Assembly (NCBI GenBank): GCA_964535155.1 | Contig: CAZHSR010000031.1 | Location: 1 to 10,242, forward strand | DNA length: 10,242 nt | DNA from: JAGPFW01 sp964535155 | GTDB taxonomy: Bacteria > Patescibacteriota > WWE3 > UBA101185 > UBA10185 | Direction of reading: 5' to 3' | Shown: positions 1-6,002 of the stretch, in pieces | How the letters are laid out: every line of letters begins with the position of its first letter | Numbering within the stretch: position 1 is the stretch's first letter | Position numbers and translations under genes: made by a program | Notes under the pieces: model-generated | The model's database searches: none | The model's input: the letters and a program-made list of their open reading frames with translations, nothing else | Told to the model about the DNA's origin: nothing

Positions 1-490
1 AATGCTTGCACCCTACGTATGACCGCTGCTGCTGGCACGTAGTTAGCCGGTGCTTTTTAACGTGAGTTTACAATCCGAAGACATTCATCCTCCACGCGGC
101 GTCGCTGCATCAGACTTTCGTCCATTGTGCAAAATTCCCGATTGCTGCCTCCCGTAGGAGTGAGGCCCGTGTCTCAGTGCCCCTCTGCCGGTACACCCTC
201 TCAGGTCCGGTACCCGTCATAGCCTTGGTGGGCATTTACCCCACCAACTAGCTGATAGGCTACAGGCTCTTCCCTAACCGATAAATCTTTAGAGTTTCCT
301 CCACATTGAGTATTAGCTAACCTTTCAGTTAGTTATCCTCAAGTTAGGGGTAGATTCCTATATATTACTCAGCCGTTCGCCACTAATTTCACGGCGTCTA
401 GCAAGCTAGACAATGTGAAATCCGTTCGACTTGCATACCTTAGGCACGCCGCTAGCATTAATCCTGAACCAGGATCAAATTCTCAAAAAA
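1..490 (-). rRNA. rrs: 16S ribosomal RNA, 5' part (runs off left edge)
   Basis: This is the 5' third of small-subunit rRNA, read on the minus strand. Landmarks seen are the 5' region GATCCTGG at about 469-476, the universal CTCCTACGGGAGGCAGC block (complement near 143-160) and the 530 loop (20-38). The left edge corresponds to about E. coli position 552, so the rest of the gene and presumably 23S lie beyond the window. The 5' end at about 490 is set by aligning to E. coli nucleotide 1 and is uncertain by several bases. The fragment is about 60 nt shorter than the E. coli equivalent, mainly because helix 17 (E. coli 437-497) is reduced to a 12-nt linker at 55-66. Two bases in the 530 region differ from the bacterial consensus (C526A and A532C in E. 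coli numbering). These traits fit a Patescibacteria/CPR lineage; the phylum is not resolved. Confidence 0.97.
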
Positions 491-736
491 ACATTCTTTT
501 TGCCTTTAGTCACTCGAGGTGAAATGATGAAACCATTTTTACCAAGAATCTAAAGGCTTTGCTCTGTTTAAGTTTCAAAGAAACTTAAACTTGTGGCCAA
601 AATGCAATTAGCATTTTGGACTCCTGTTTAAGTCCAGACAGAACTTAAACTTGTGCTCAAAATGTGGTTAGCATTTTGAACTTTTTATAAATTTTCAAAG
701 AACTAAACAAGTTGCTCTAGGCAACTAGCATTAAGC
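491..736 (-). other. rRNA leader region (transcribed, non-coding)
   Basis: This gene-free stretch lies between the rRNA promoter (737-765) and the 16S 5' end and should be transcribed as the pre-rRNA leader. Besides the tandem repeats listed separately, it contains an 8-bp inverted repeat, GCCTTTAG at 502-509 and CTAAAGGC at 550-557, enclosing 40 nt next to the mature 5' end; this could be a local processing or folding element. No open reading frame with coding character was seen. The leader extent is inferred from promoter and 16S positions, not observed. Confidence 0.7.
565..733 (-). repeat. three tandem ~60-bp hairpin repeats in the rRNA leader
   Basis: Units begin at about 565, 625 and 685, a regular 60-bp period. 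The first two are clearly alike. Each has a GTTTAAGT/ACTTAAAC hairpin (566-576 with 580-590, 11 bp with an AAA loop; 626-633 with 643-650), followed by an AAAATG/CATTTT hairpin (597-605 with 611-619; 657-664 with 672-679). The third is diverged but keeps TTTCAAAGAA, TAAAC and CTAGCATT, and has its own hairpin (710-715 with 721-726). On the transcribed minus strand, units 1 and 3 carry TTCTTTGAAA (582-573 and 702-693, exactly 120 nt apart), which resembles the boxA antitermination element of Gram-positive rRNA leaders. The second unit has lost this motif. The role is inferred. Confidence 0.8.
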
Positions 737-765
737 AAGATACCAAGTATAAGTTATTAAGTCAA
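737..765 (-). promoter_or_regulatory. rRNA operon promoter
   Basis: On the minus strand, TTGACT (765-760) is followed by a 17-nt spacer and TATCTT (742-737). It sits just after the upstream operon's terminator and faces the 16S gene, with AT-rich sequence upstream of the -35 box. Predicted transcription starts about 6 nt beyond the -10 box. The call rests on motif match and position only. Confidence 0.65.
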
Positions 766-790
766 TACTTTTATTGAAGGGCAACCTGTT

Positions 791-832
791 AAAAAAGAAA
801 GCTCTCACAGTGATATACAACTGTGAGAGCTT
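791..832 (-). terminator. intrinsic terminator of the bpsA-speD/87-aa operon
   Basis: A perfect 12-bp stem (799-810 with 821-832) has a 10-nt loop. In the minus-strand reading it is followed by TTTCTTTTTT (800-791). It lies 7 nt past the stop codon of the 87-residue gene and insulates the rRNA promoter (from 765) from read-through. The T tract is on the minus side only, so it is unidirectional. Confidence 0.92.
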
Positions 833-839
833 CGATAGC

Positions 840-1103
840 TCACTCCACACAGATTATTTCGGGAGAATGCCCCAGCTTTTCTGTACAAAACGCTATCAGC
901 TCAGGATAAGTATCTGGAGAATCTCCTAGTGAAAGATCTGTTTTTCCAGTTCGAAGAGAGTAAGTGTCTCCGTATCTCACCCCCAAAATGTCGGCTTCAT
1001 TGAGAATCCTGCTATATTGGTCACCTGAAACAGGTTCCTGTCTTATTGGATAAACAAGGCGTACCTGCCTTTTGGCTCTTGAAACAATGTAAATTCGGGT
1101 CAT
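840..1103 (-). CDS. hypothetical protein, 87 aa
   Basis: I do not recognise this family. The product is a small, charged, soluble-looking protein with no signal peptide or membrane segment. It opens with a beta-strand-like stretch (MTRIYIVSRAKRQVRLVY), contains a middle segment with RYGDTYSLRTG (about residues 43-53), and has cysteines at 73 and 85. The start is firm: ATG at 1103 is preceded by a perfect AGGAGG (1109-1114) with a 5-nt spacer. It lies 21 nt downstream of the BpsA-SpeD gene on the same strand and just before a strong terminator, so it is the last gene of that operon, unless the weak TAGAAT box inside the end of the upstream gene is a promoter. By hand count its first 120 bases are about 43% GC, more than the larger genes nearby. 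No function can be assigned; a polyamine link is only positional. Confidence 0.8.
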   Translation of the reverse strand: MTRIYIVSRAKRQVRLVYPIRQEPVSGDQYSRILNEADILGVRYGDTYSLRTGKTDLSLGDSPDTYPELIAFCTEKLGHSPEIICVE

Positions 1104-1108
1104 CTCAA

Positions 1109-1114
1109 CCTCCT
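1109..1114 (-). promoter_or_regulatory. consensus ribosome binding site (AGGAGG)
   Basis: AGGAGG lies on the minus strand 5 nt before the ATG of the 87-residue gene. It decides that start and contrasts with the absence of any such motif before the larger operon-head genes in this window. Confidence 0.85.
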
Positions 1115-1124
1115 ATTTTTGAGT

Positions 1125-2426
1125 TTATTCTATCTTCTCTATTTCTATTTTATCCGTTTTAAACAAAAGAGACAAGTTGTCATAAAGTTTCTCAGTCTTT
1201 TGAACAGGAGAACAAGTTACTAAAACAAAATGAAGAGCTTTTAATTCTGGCCAAGTATGCACAGTTAAATTTGAGCTGGCTAAAGTGTAGTTGAATGTAA
1301 AGCCTCCTCCTGGGAATCGGGTAATTTCTGTATTCATAACTTTTAATTTATGATACTGACAGAATTTTCCCAGACTTTGCTGTAATTGAGACTTTGACTT
1401 GACTATAGATTGAGGCACATCATAAAGTTTAAAGACATAATGCTCCACATAAGGAAATTCTCCATAATTTGCCTTTTGATAAGTATAAATATCTGTGATT
1501 TTACTGTCTTGTGGGGATTTAGTACTTGGTGTTGTATGCAATATATATAAAGAACTAGCACTACCGATGGATTCTGCGCCGTAATACTGGGCAAAATTCT
1601 CTATTTTGTCTTTTATTAACAGATTATATTTTGAAATTAGCTCTTGTATTTGCAAGGTTTTTTCTGGCGTTTTAAAGCTATTTCCATAATAAAGATAAAT
1701 GTCGCTATTTGTCGTACTTAACAAGGATAATCCTTGGTCCAAGAAGAGCTTTAGCCCATTGTAAGTGTACGGAGGGTCAGTTACAAAAAGGTCGAACCTT
1801 CCAATAAACTCGGGGCGAAGGGATTTTCGAGCGTCAAAGCATTCCGTTTTTATGTTTGTAAATCCTTTATCTCTGCAGATTTTCTCTATGGTATCTATTA
1901 TATCTTTATCTATGTCAAAAACAGTTATTTGGGCGTACTCATCTCCTAATAGTCCAAAGACAACGGAGAGAAGGTCATCGTCGCCCAAAAGAGCAATTCT
2001 TTTACCCTTTATACCACTTCTGTCCTTTATCACCTTAACTTTTGCCACGGAAGTCTCTTCGGTTGCAAAAAACTGATCAAACTCTCTCTTTGGCTCTAAG
2101 AAATATTCCTTACGTATTCCTCTTAATTGTTGTGCCAAAAGCTCATCCGAATATTCTAATAGACACCATTTATGAGGACTTAAGTTCATTTTTTCCAAAT
2201 CTGACCAAAATTCTTGTTTAAATAGAATGTTGTCAGAATCTGGCTCAACTAAAAGATCCGAAATAGAAGATTTAAATCTTCGTAAAGTCTCTTTAGGAAG
2301 ACCGGTTTTTCTTATTAATTCGGCGTTAGTCAACCCCTTTTCACTATAAATTAGGTACAAAATTCCCTCAATCTGTTCCAAGGTTAAGTCATTATTTAAT
2401 TTTTGCATCTCAGACAAAGAAATCAT
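1125..2426 (-). CDS. fused branched-chain polyamine synthase (BpsA/DUF43) - S-adenosylmethionine decarboxylase (SpeD)
   Basis: This is a two-enzyme fusion of 433 residues. Residues ~15-62 form a helix-turn-helix-like N-terminal domain, as in BpsA. Residues ~125-300 are the aminopropyltransferase fold: GDDD at 148-151, FDID at 170-173 and DPPYT at 217-221, the motifs of N4-bis(aminopropyl)spermidine synthase. Residues ~325-433 align with SpeD (AdoMet decarboxylase). The motif SSNLTVHTWPE (384-394) matches ESHLTIHTWPE, giving Ser385 as the pyruvoyl precursor, His390 for processing and Cys405 as acid, with the same 5- and 15-residue spacings as Ser63/His68/Cys83 of the Thermotoga enzyme. Phe371, Trp392 and Glu394 match its substrate-binding Phe49, Trp70 and Glu72. 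Predicted role: decarboxylate AdoMet, then transfer aminopropyl groups to a polyamine. ATG at 2426 is preferred over TTG at 2435 because a -10 box ends at 2436. The residue before the cleavage serine is Ser rather than the usual Glu, and the next is Asn rather than His. Confidence 0.88.
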   Translation of the reverse strand: MISLSEMQKLNNDLTLEQIEGILYLIYSEKGLTNAELIRKTGLPKETLRRFKSSISDLLVEPDSDNILFKQEFWSDLEKMNLSPHKWCLLEYSDELLAQQLRGIRKEYFLEPKREFDQFFATEETSVAKVKVIKDRSGIKGKRIALLGDDDLLSVVFGLLGDEYAQITVFDIDKDIIDTIEKICRDKGFTNIKTECFDARKSLRPEFIGRFDLFVTDPPYTYNGLKLFLDQGLSLLSTTNSDIYLYYGNSFKTPEKTLQIQELISKYNLLIKDKIENFAQYYGAESIGSASSLYILHTTPSTKSPQDSKITDIYTYQKANYGEFPYVEHYVFKLYDVPQSIVKSKSQLQQSLGKFCQYHKLKVMNTEITRFPGGGFTFNYTLASSNLTVHTWPELKALHFVLVTCSPVQKTEKLYDNLSLLFKTDKIEIEKIE

Positions 2427-2435
2427 TACGACCAA

Positions 2436-2444
2436 ATTATACCA
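2436..2444 (-). promoter_or_regulatory. extended -10 promoter of the bpsA-speD operon
   Basis: TGG-TATAAT on the minus strand (2444-2436) is a consensus extended -10 (TGnTATAAT). No good -35 is seen. Nine nucleotides separate it from the ATG at 2426, predicting a leader of about 3 nt. Confidence 0.7.
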
Positions 2445-2445
2445 A

Positions 2446-2466
2446 TATTCTATTCTAAATAGAATA
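2446..2466. promoter_or_regulatory. 9-bp inverted repeat, candidate operator
   Basis: TATTCTATT (2446-2454) and AATAGAATA (2458-2466) form a perfect inverted repeat around a CTA centre. It lies between two divergent genes, directly upstream of the -10 of bpsA-speD where a -35 or regulator would bind. A dimeric regulator site is plausible but inferred; the sequence is AT-rich, so chance symmetry is possible. Confidence 0.45.
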
Positions 2467-2507
2467 ATACCTATTGATTTTTTGCAAATGTCTTGGAAAA
2501 TAAAAAA

Positions 2508-4904
2508 ATGTTTTTACTACCAATATTAAGAAAGCTTGTTCTGTCGATACTTTTATTATTCTTCCTAGGAAATATCCCCTCAGTTTCTGCCGAAACCCAA
2601 TGGCAAGAATCGGGTTTAATGAACCCGAATATCACTTCTATAGAAACAACTCCAATGGGACTTTTTGCGGGAGAATTAAATACAAATTATTGGGAACTGC
2701 CTTACAACGGAATTTACTTTTCTCCAATAAATAGCAATGGGTCCACTTGGCAAAAATTAGGACTTAAAAATCTAGGCGTAACCGATATTTTTTACTTTGA
2801 AGAAAAAATATACGCCACAACTTTTTACGCCACTCCAGAAAAGCCAGCAGGGCTTTACATAAGTAGCGACTGGGGAGATTCCTGGCAACACATCGGACCA
2901 AATTTACCTGCAAAAAGCATAGGGGTAACAAAAAAAACTATTTTACTGGGCACCTTTAATGAAGGACTTTGGATATCAACAAATAACGGCAATGACTGGC
3001 AAAACATCCCTTTATCCATAGGGGAAGAGTACGAACCTATATATAGAGTAGAAGATATATTCATTTTGGACAGCATCATTTTCATAAAGACATATGGGGG
3101 CATCGGACGCTTTTTTAGTTCCAAAGACAACGGACTAACTTGGGAAAGAGAAGAGCTGTGGGATATAGTTGGAGTACATGACTTTTTGGAATTTGCGGAT
3201 CTTTTGTATGTAGCAACACAATACTTAGGAATCATAACTTCAAAAGATTTTAAAACTATATCGGGATTAACGCCCGACTTATACAAGGACGATCGAAAAG
3301 TACTTTCCATATACAAGATGGGTACAAATTTTTATGCATCCACTCAGGAGAAGGAATCCAATGAGATCAATATTTATAAATCCGCAAATCAAGGGAAAAT
3401 CTGGACTCCTACAGGTTTTACAGAATTTTCAAATAAATCTTTTTGCAGAATGACAGGGCAATTTGGTACAACTCCCTACTTATTTTTGCTTGTCCCAAAT
3501 AAAGGCATTTACAAAAAACATGTGGAATTCATAAGAGAAAAAGACCCTTTTCTGGGAAATTTATGGACTGGCCAAAAACCAAATGACATTTTAAACAGGA
3601 TAACTTCCTTTTTTGACCACGAATACCCCTTTTTGGGTTATCCTTTCTTTACAGAACCAAAAGAGGTAGCAGACAAAACCCTTAACTTTTTAGGCCAAGA
3701 AGGAAAAGAACCAGAAATTTATTACTCCTCACATAACGGATACGATTTTGCACTTCCCTATGGAACAGAAATCCTTGCGCCTTCGGATGGACTTATCAGT
3801 GGCCTCTATTGTCCTTCTTGTGGAAATACTTTATATATAGATCATCCAAATGGATATAGGACCGTTTATATGCATTTGCAAATTGAAGGACTAAAAGCCC
3901 AAAGTTGGGAAAAAAACTTACCCATTTCAGAAGGGGAAGTAATTGGAAAGGTTGGAATGACAGGTAATACAACAGGGCCTCATTTACATTTTCAAGTATA
4001 TCGGCCCAACTATGAAGGGGGTATTTGGTATCTTATGCACCCCTCAAGACTTATGGATCCCTTTGGATGGAGAAATGATCAAAAATATGATCCCTTTGCC
4101 CTTCTGGATTGGGAGGATGTTACGGGTACTTACTCTGGAACAGCAAGCAAATATTTATGGAAAGAGGAAATCTCACTGGATGGAATTAAAAAAGCTTTTG
4201 CGGGAAATCCTTTACTTGTGGATTTAAATAACATAAACCTTTACATCCCCTCAAATACATATAATATCCCTCTGGCATTTCATTTGGCGTACATTACTCC
4301 CCCAACTTCTCCAGAGAAAAACTTAAAATACATTGATAACACAGGCCTTTCCATAACTGCGGAAAGTGGGATTGGAGAAAAAATCTCGGATTTAAAAGAT
4401 TTCATAACAATCAGAGTAGCCTTGACAATAGAAAACCTTCAGGACATAAATTGGGATACATTGGCTATATATCATTTTAATAAGGCAACAATGGCTTGGG
4501 ATAAGCTTACATCGGTTTTTGATATGGAGAATTTAGTAATGGAGGCCCAAACAGATGAGATAAGCGAGTTTGCCGTATTTGGGGAAACTTTAGTTACAGA
4601 ATATCCTCATACAGCAGTTACTTATGTTGGAAATAAAATAGATCATTGGTTTACAGAATATCCCTTAGTAGAAATGGACAATGGTAATAAAGGGGAAATT
4701 TTGTACTCATTATTTGGGGAATTCTGGCAGGAATATACCCAACCCTTTTATATAGAACAAGAAGGAATTGTACAACTAAGATATAGATCTGTTGGAGATA
4801 ATGGATTGACAGAACCTTTAAGAGTGGATTGGGTAAGAATTGATACTCAAAATAAACTTAAGAAGACAATGTTTATATATGGAACACAAATCACTGTGGA
4901 ATAA
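2508..4904 (+). CDS. secreted beta-propeller / M23 metallopeptidase protein
   Basis: The product has 798 residues from ATG 2508. This start is preferred over in-frame TTG 2493 because it begins directly with a signal peptide (residues 1-28, hydrophobic LVLSILLLFF, cleavage after VSA). Residues ~30-340 form a beta-propeller with Asp-box repeats ending in conserved Trp (72-81, 119-126, 157-164, 204-212, 291-299). Residues ~375-535 are an M23/LytM endopeptidase: zinc ligands His409, Asp413 and His494, catalytic His456 and His492 (HLH motif), so it looks active on peptidoglycan cross-bridges or stem peptides. A CPSC pair (Cys435, Cys438) sits in this domain. The C-terminal ~220 residues are beta-rich; 729-770 resembles the OmpL47/chitobiase-type Ig-like domain. 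No LPXTG or C-terminal membrane anchor is seen, so it is probably exported and released or loosely bound. It is divergent from bpsA-speD and convergent with mnmA. Confidence 0.88.
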   Translation: MFLLPILRKLVLSILLLFFLGNIPSVSAETQWQESGLMNPNITSIETTPMGLFAGELNTNYWELPYNGIYFSPINSNGSTWQKLGLKNLGVTDIFYFEEKIYATTFYATPEKPAGLYISSDWGDSWQHIGPNLPAKSIGVTKKTILLGTFNEGLWISTNNGNDWQNIPLSIGEEYEPIYRVEDIFILDSIIFIKTYGGIGRFFSSKDNGLTWEREELWDIVGVHDFLEFADLLYVATQYLGIITSKDFKTISGLTPDLYKDDRKVLSIYKMGTNFYASTQEKESNEINIYKSANQGKIWTPTGFTEFSNKSFCRMTGQFGTTPYLFLLVPNKGIYKKHVEFIREKDPFLGNLWTGQKPNDILNRITSFFDHEYPFLGYPFFTEPKEVADKTLNFLGQEGKEPEIYYSSHNGYDFALPYGTEILAPSDGLISGLYCPSCGNTLYIDHPNGYRTVYMHLQIEGLKAQSWEKNLPISEGEVIGKVGMTGNTTGPHLHFQVYRPNYEGGIWYLMHPSRLMDPFGWRNDQKYDPFALLDWEDVTGTYSGTASKYLWKEEISLDGIKKAFAGNPLLVDLNNINLYIPSNTYNIPLAFHLAYITPPTSPEKNLKYIDNTGLSITAESGIGEKISDLKDFITIRVALTIENLQDINWDTLAIYHFNKATMAWDKLTSVFDMENLVMEAQTDEISEFAVFGETLVTEYPHTAVTYVGNKIDHWFTEYPLVEMDNGNKGEILYSLFGEFWQEYTQPFYIEQEGIVQLRYRSVGDNGLTEPLRVDWVRIDTQNKLKKTMFIYGTQITVE

Positions 4905-5987
4905 TTAACTAATAATTCCACCACCCAAAACTTGCAAGCCTTTTGGGGTCTCTGTGTAAAAAACGGCACTTTGGCCAGGGGCAACCCCAAATATCTCTTT
5001 TTCTGAAGATACATTAATTAAGTTTTCCTGCAAAGATTCGATTTTACAGGAATTAAATTCACCCAAATTCCTAACCCGAACCAAAACCTCCAAAGAGGAA
5101 TCATGAACAGAAGAAATCCAATGCAATTCCCCTACCTCAAAAACAGATTTATAAGCCTGTTTAATAGGACCAACAATCAACTCGTTTTTTTCAACATCCT
5201 TTCCAACTACATACAAAGGAATTCCCATATATTTGGTTATTTCAAAACCATGGCGTTGCCCAATAGTGTAAAACCAAATCCCTTCGTGCTTACCTATCTT
5301 TTCGCCTTCTACTGTTACAACGCTTCCCTCTTTTGGCTGTAATCTCTCCTTCAAAAAGTCCTGGATGTTAACATCACCTATAAAACAAATTCCTGTGCTG
5401 TCAGGTTTATCATGGACAAGTAAACCTTTTTCTTTTGCTAAAGTTCTCACATCCTTTTTTGACATTTCTCCTAGTGGAAAAAGTGCCTTGGAAAGTTGGT
5501 CCTGATTTAATCTATACAAAAAATAAGACTGATCTTTTGAAGGATCTGTCCCGGAATACAAGTTAGAAACTCCTGCTTCATGGAAAACCCGAGCATAATG
5601 ACCTGTTGCAATATAATCAAAACCTTCTTCCAAAGCCCAATTTAAAAATAGGCCGAATTTTATAACCGTATTACATAAAATATCAGGGTTAGGAGTTAAA
5701 CCAGATTCATAAGCTTTATAAAAATAATCAATGACTTCCTTTTTATAAGGCTCTATAAAGTCCAAATGATGAAACTTTATACCCAAATGAGTAGCTACCT
5801 TTACAGCATCAGCTCTTGCTGGGTCTCCACTGCATCCAGGGCCATTATGTTCCCAACATTGTAAATAAACTCCGGTTACATCGTGACCTTGCTCTTTTAA
5901 AAGCATTGCGGTAGTTGCAGAGTCAACTCCTCCACTAAGGCCTACAGCTATTTTATATTTTTCTTTTTTACTTGTGGAAACTGTCAT
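4905..5987 (-). CDS. mnmA: tRNA-specific 2-thiouridylase MnmA
   Basis: MnmA installs the 2-thio group on U34 of tRNA-Lys, tRNA-Glu and tRNA-Gln, using ATP and sulfur relayed from a cysteine desulfurase. The product has 360 residues, normal for the family. The PP-loop SGGVDS is at 18-23, catalytic Cys105 in TPNPDILCN, the GHYA block at 129-132, SKDQSYFLYRL at 150-160, catalytic Cys201 in DSTGICFIG, and IGQRHGF at 242-248. All catalytic residues are present. ATG 5987 is 7 nt after a perfect TATAAT and has no Shine-Dalgarno, suggesting a leaderless mRNA. It starts 15 nt after the HEPN-motif gene on the same strand, so it may also be reached by read-through from there. Its stop codon directly abuts that of the convergent M23 gene. 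Confidence 0.97.
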   Translation of the reverse strand: MTVSTSKKEKYKIAVGLSGGVDSATTAMLLKEQGHDVTGVYLQCWEHNGPGCSGDPARADAVKVATHLGIKFHHLDFIEPYKKEVIDYFYKAYESGLTPNPDILCNTVIKFGLFLNWALEEGFDYIATGHYARVFHEAGVSNLYSGTDPSKDQSYFLYRLNQDQLSKALFPLGEMSKKDVRTLAKEKGLLVHDKPDSTGICFIGDVNIQDFLKERLQPKEGSVVTVEGEKIGKHEGIWFYTIGQRHGFEITKYMGIPLYVVGKDVEKNELIVGPIKQAYKSVFEVGELHWISSVHDSSLEVLVRVRNLGEFNSCKIESLQENLINVSSEKEIFGVAPGQSAVFYTETPKGLQVLGGGIIS

Positions 5988-5994
5988 TAAAGGG

Positions 5995-6000
5995 ATTATA
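5995..6000 (-). promoter_or_regulatory. -10 box of mnmA
   Basis: A perfect TATAAT on the minus strand is followed by 7 nt (CCCTTTA) and the mnmA ATG. It lies just past the stop codon of the preceding gene. No convincing -35 or TGn extension is present. If used, the transcript would start at or within a base or two of the ATG. Confidence 0.55.
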
Positions 6001-6002
6001 CC

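Noticed and set aside
684..689. Second rRNA promoter with -10 TATAAA on the minus strand
   Set aside because: The only -35-like sequence (TTGTTT) is weak with a 15-nt spacer, and the region overlaps the boxA-like element of repeat 3.
565..733. CRISPR-like array
   Set aside because: Only three diverged units with no constant repeat/variable spacer pattern and no cas genes; the location and hairpins fit an rRNA leader.
2493..2507. TTG at 2493 as the start of the M23 gene
   Set aside because: It adds only five polar residues before a standard signal peptide beginning at ATG 2508, which is the more likely start, though TTG cannot be fully excluded.
4924..4947. Hairpin CCCAAAA/TTTTGGG as a shared terminator for the convergent genes
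   Set aside because: No T tract follows on either strand, and the bases encode the conserved C-terminal Lys-Gly-Leu-Gln-Val-Leu-Gly-Gly-Gly region of MnmA, so the symmetry is probably incidental.
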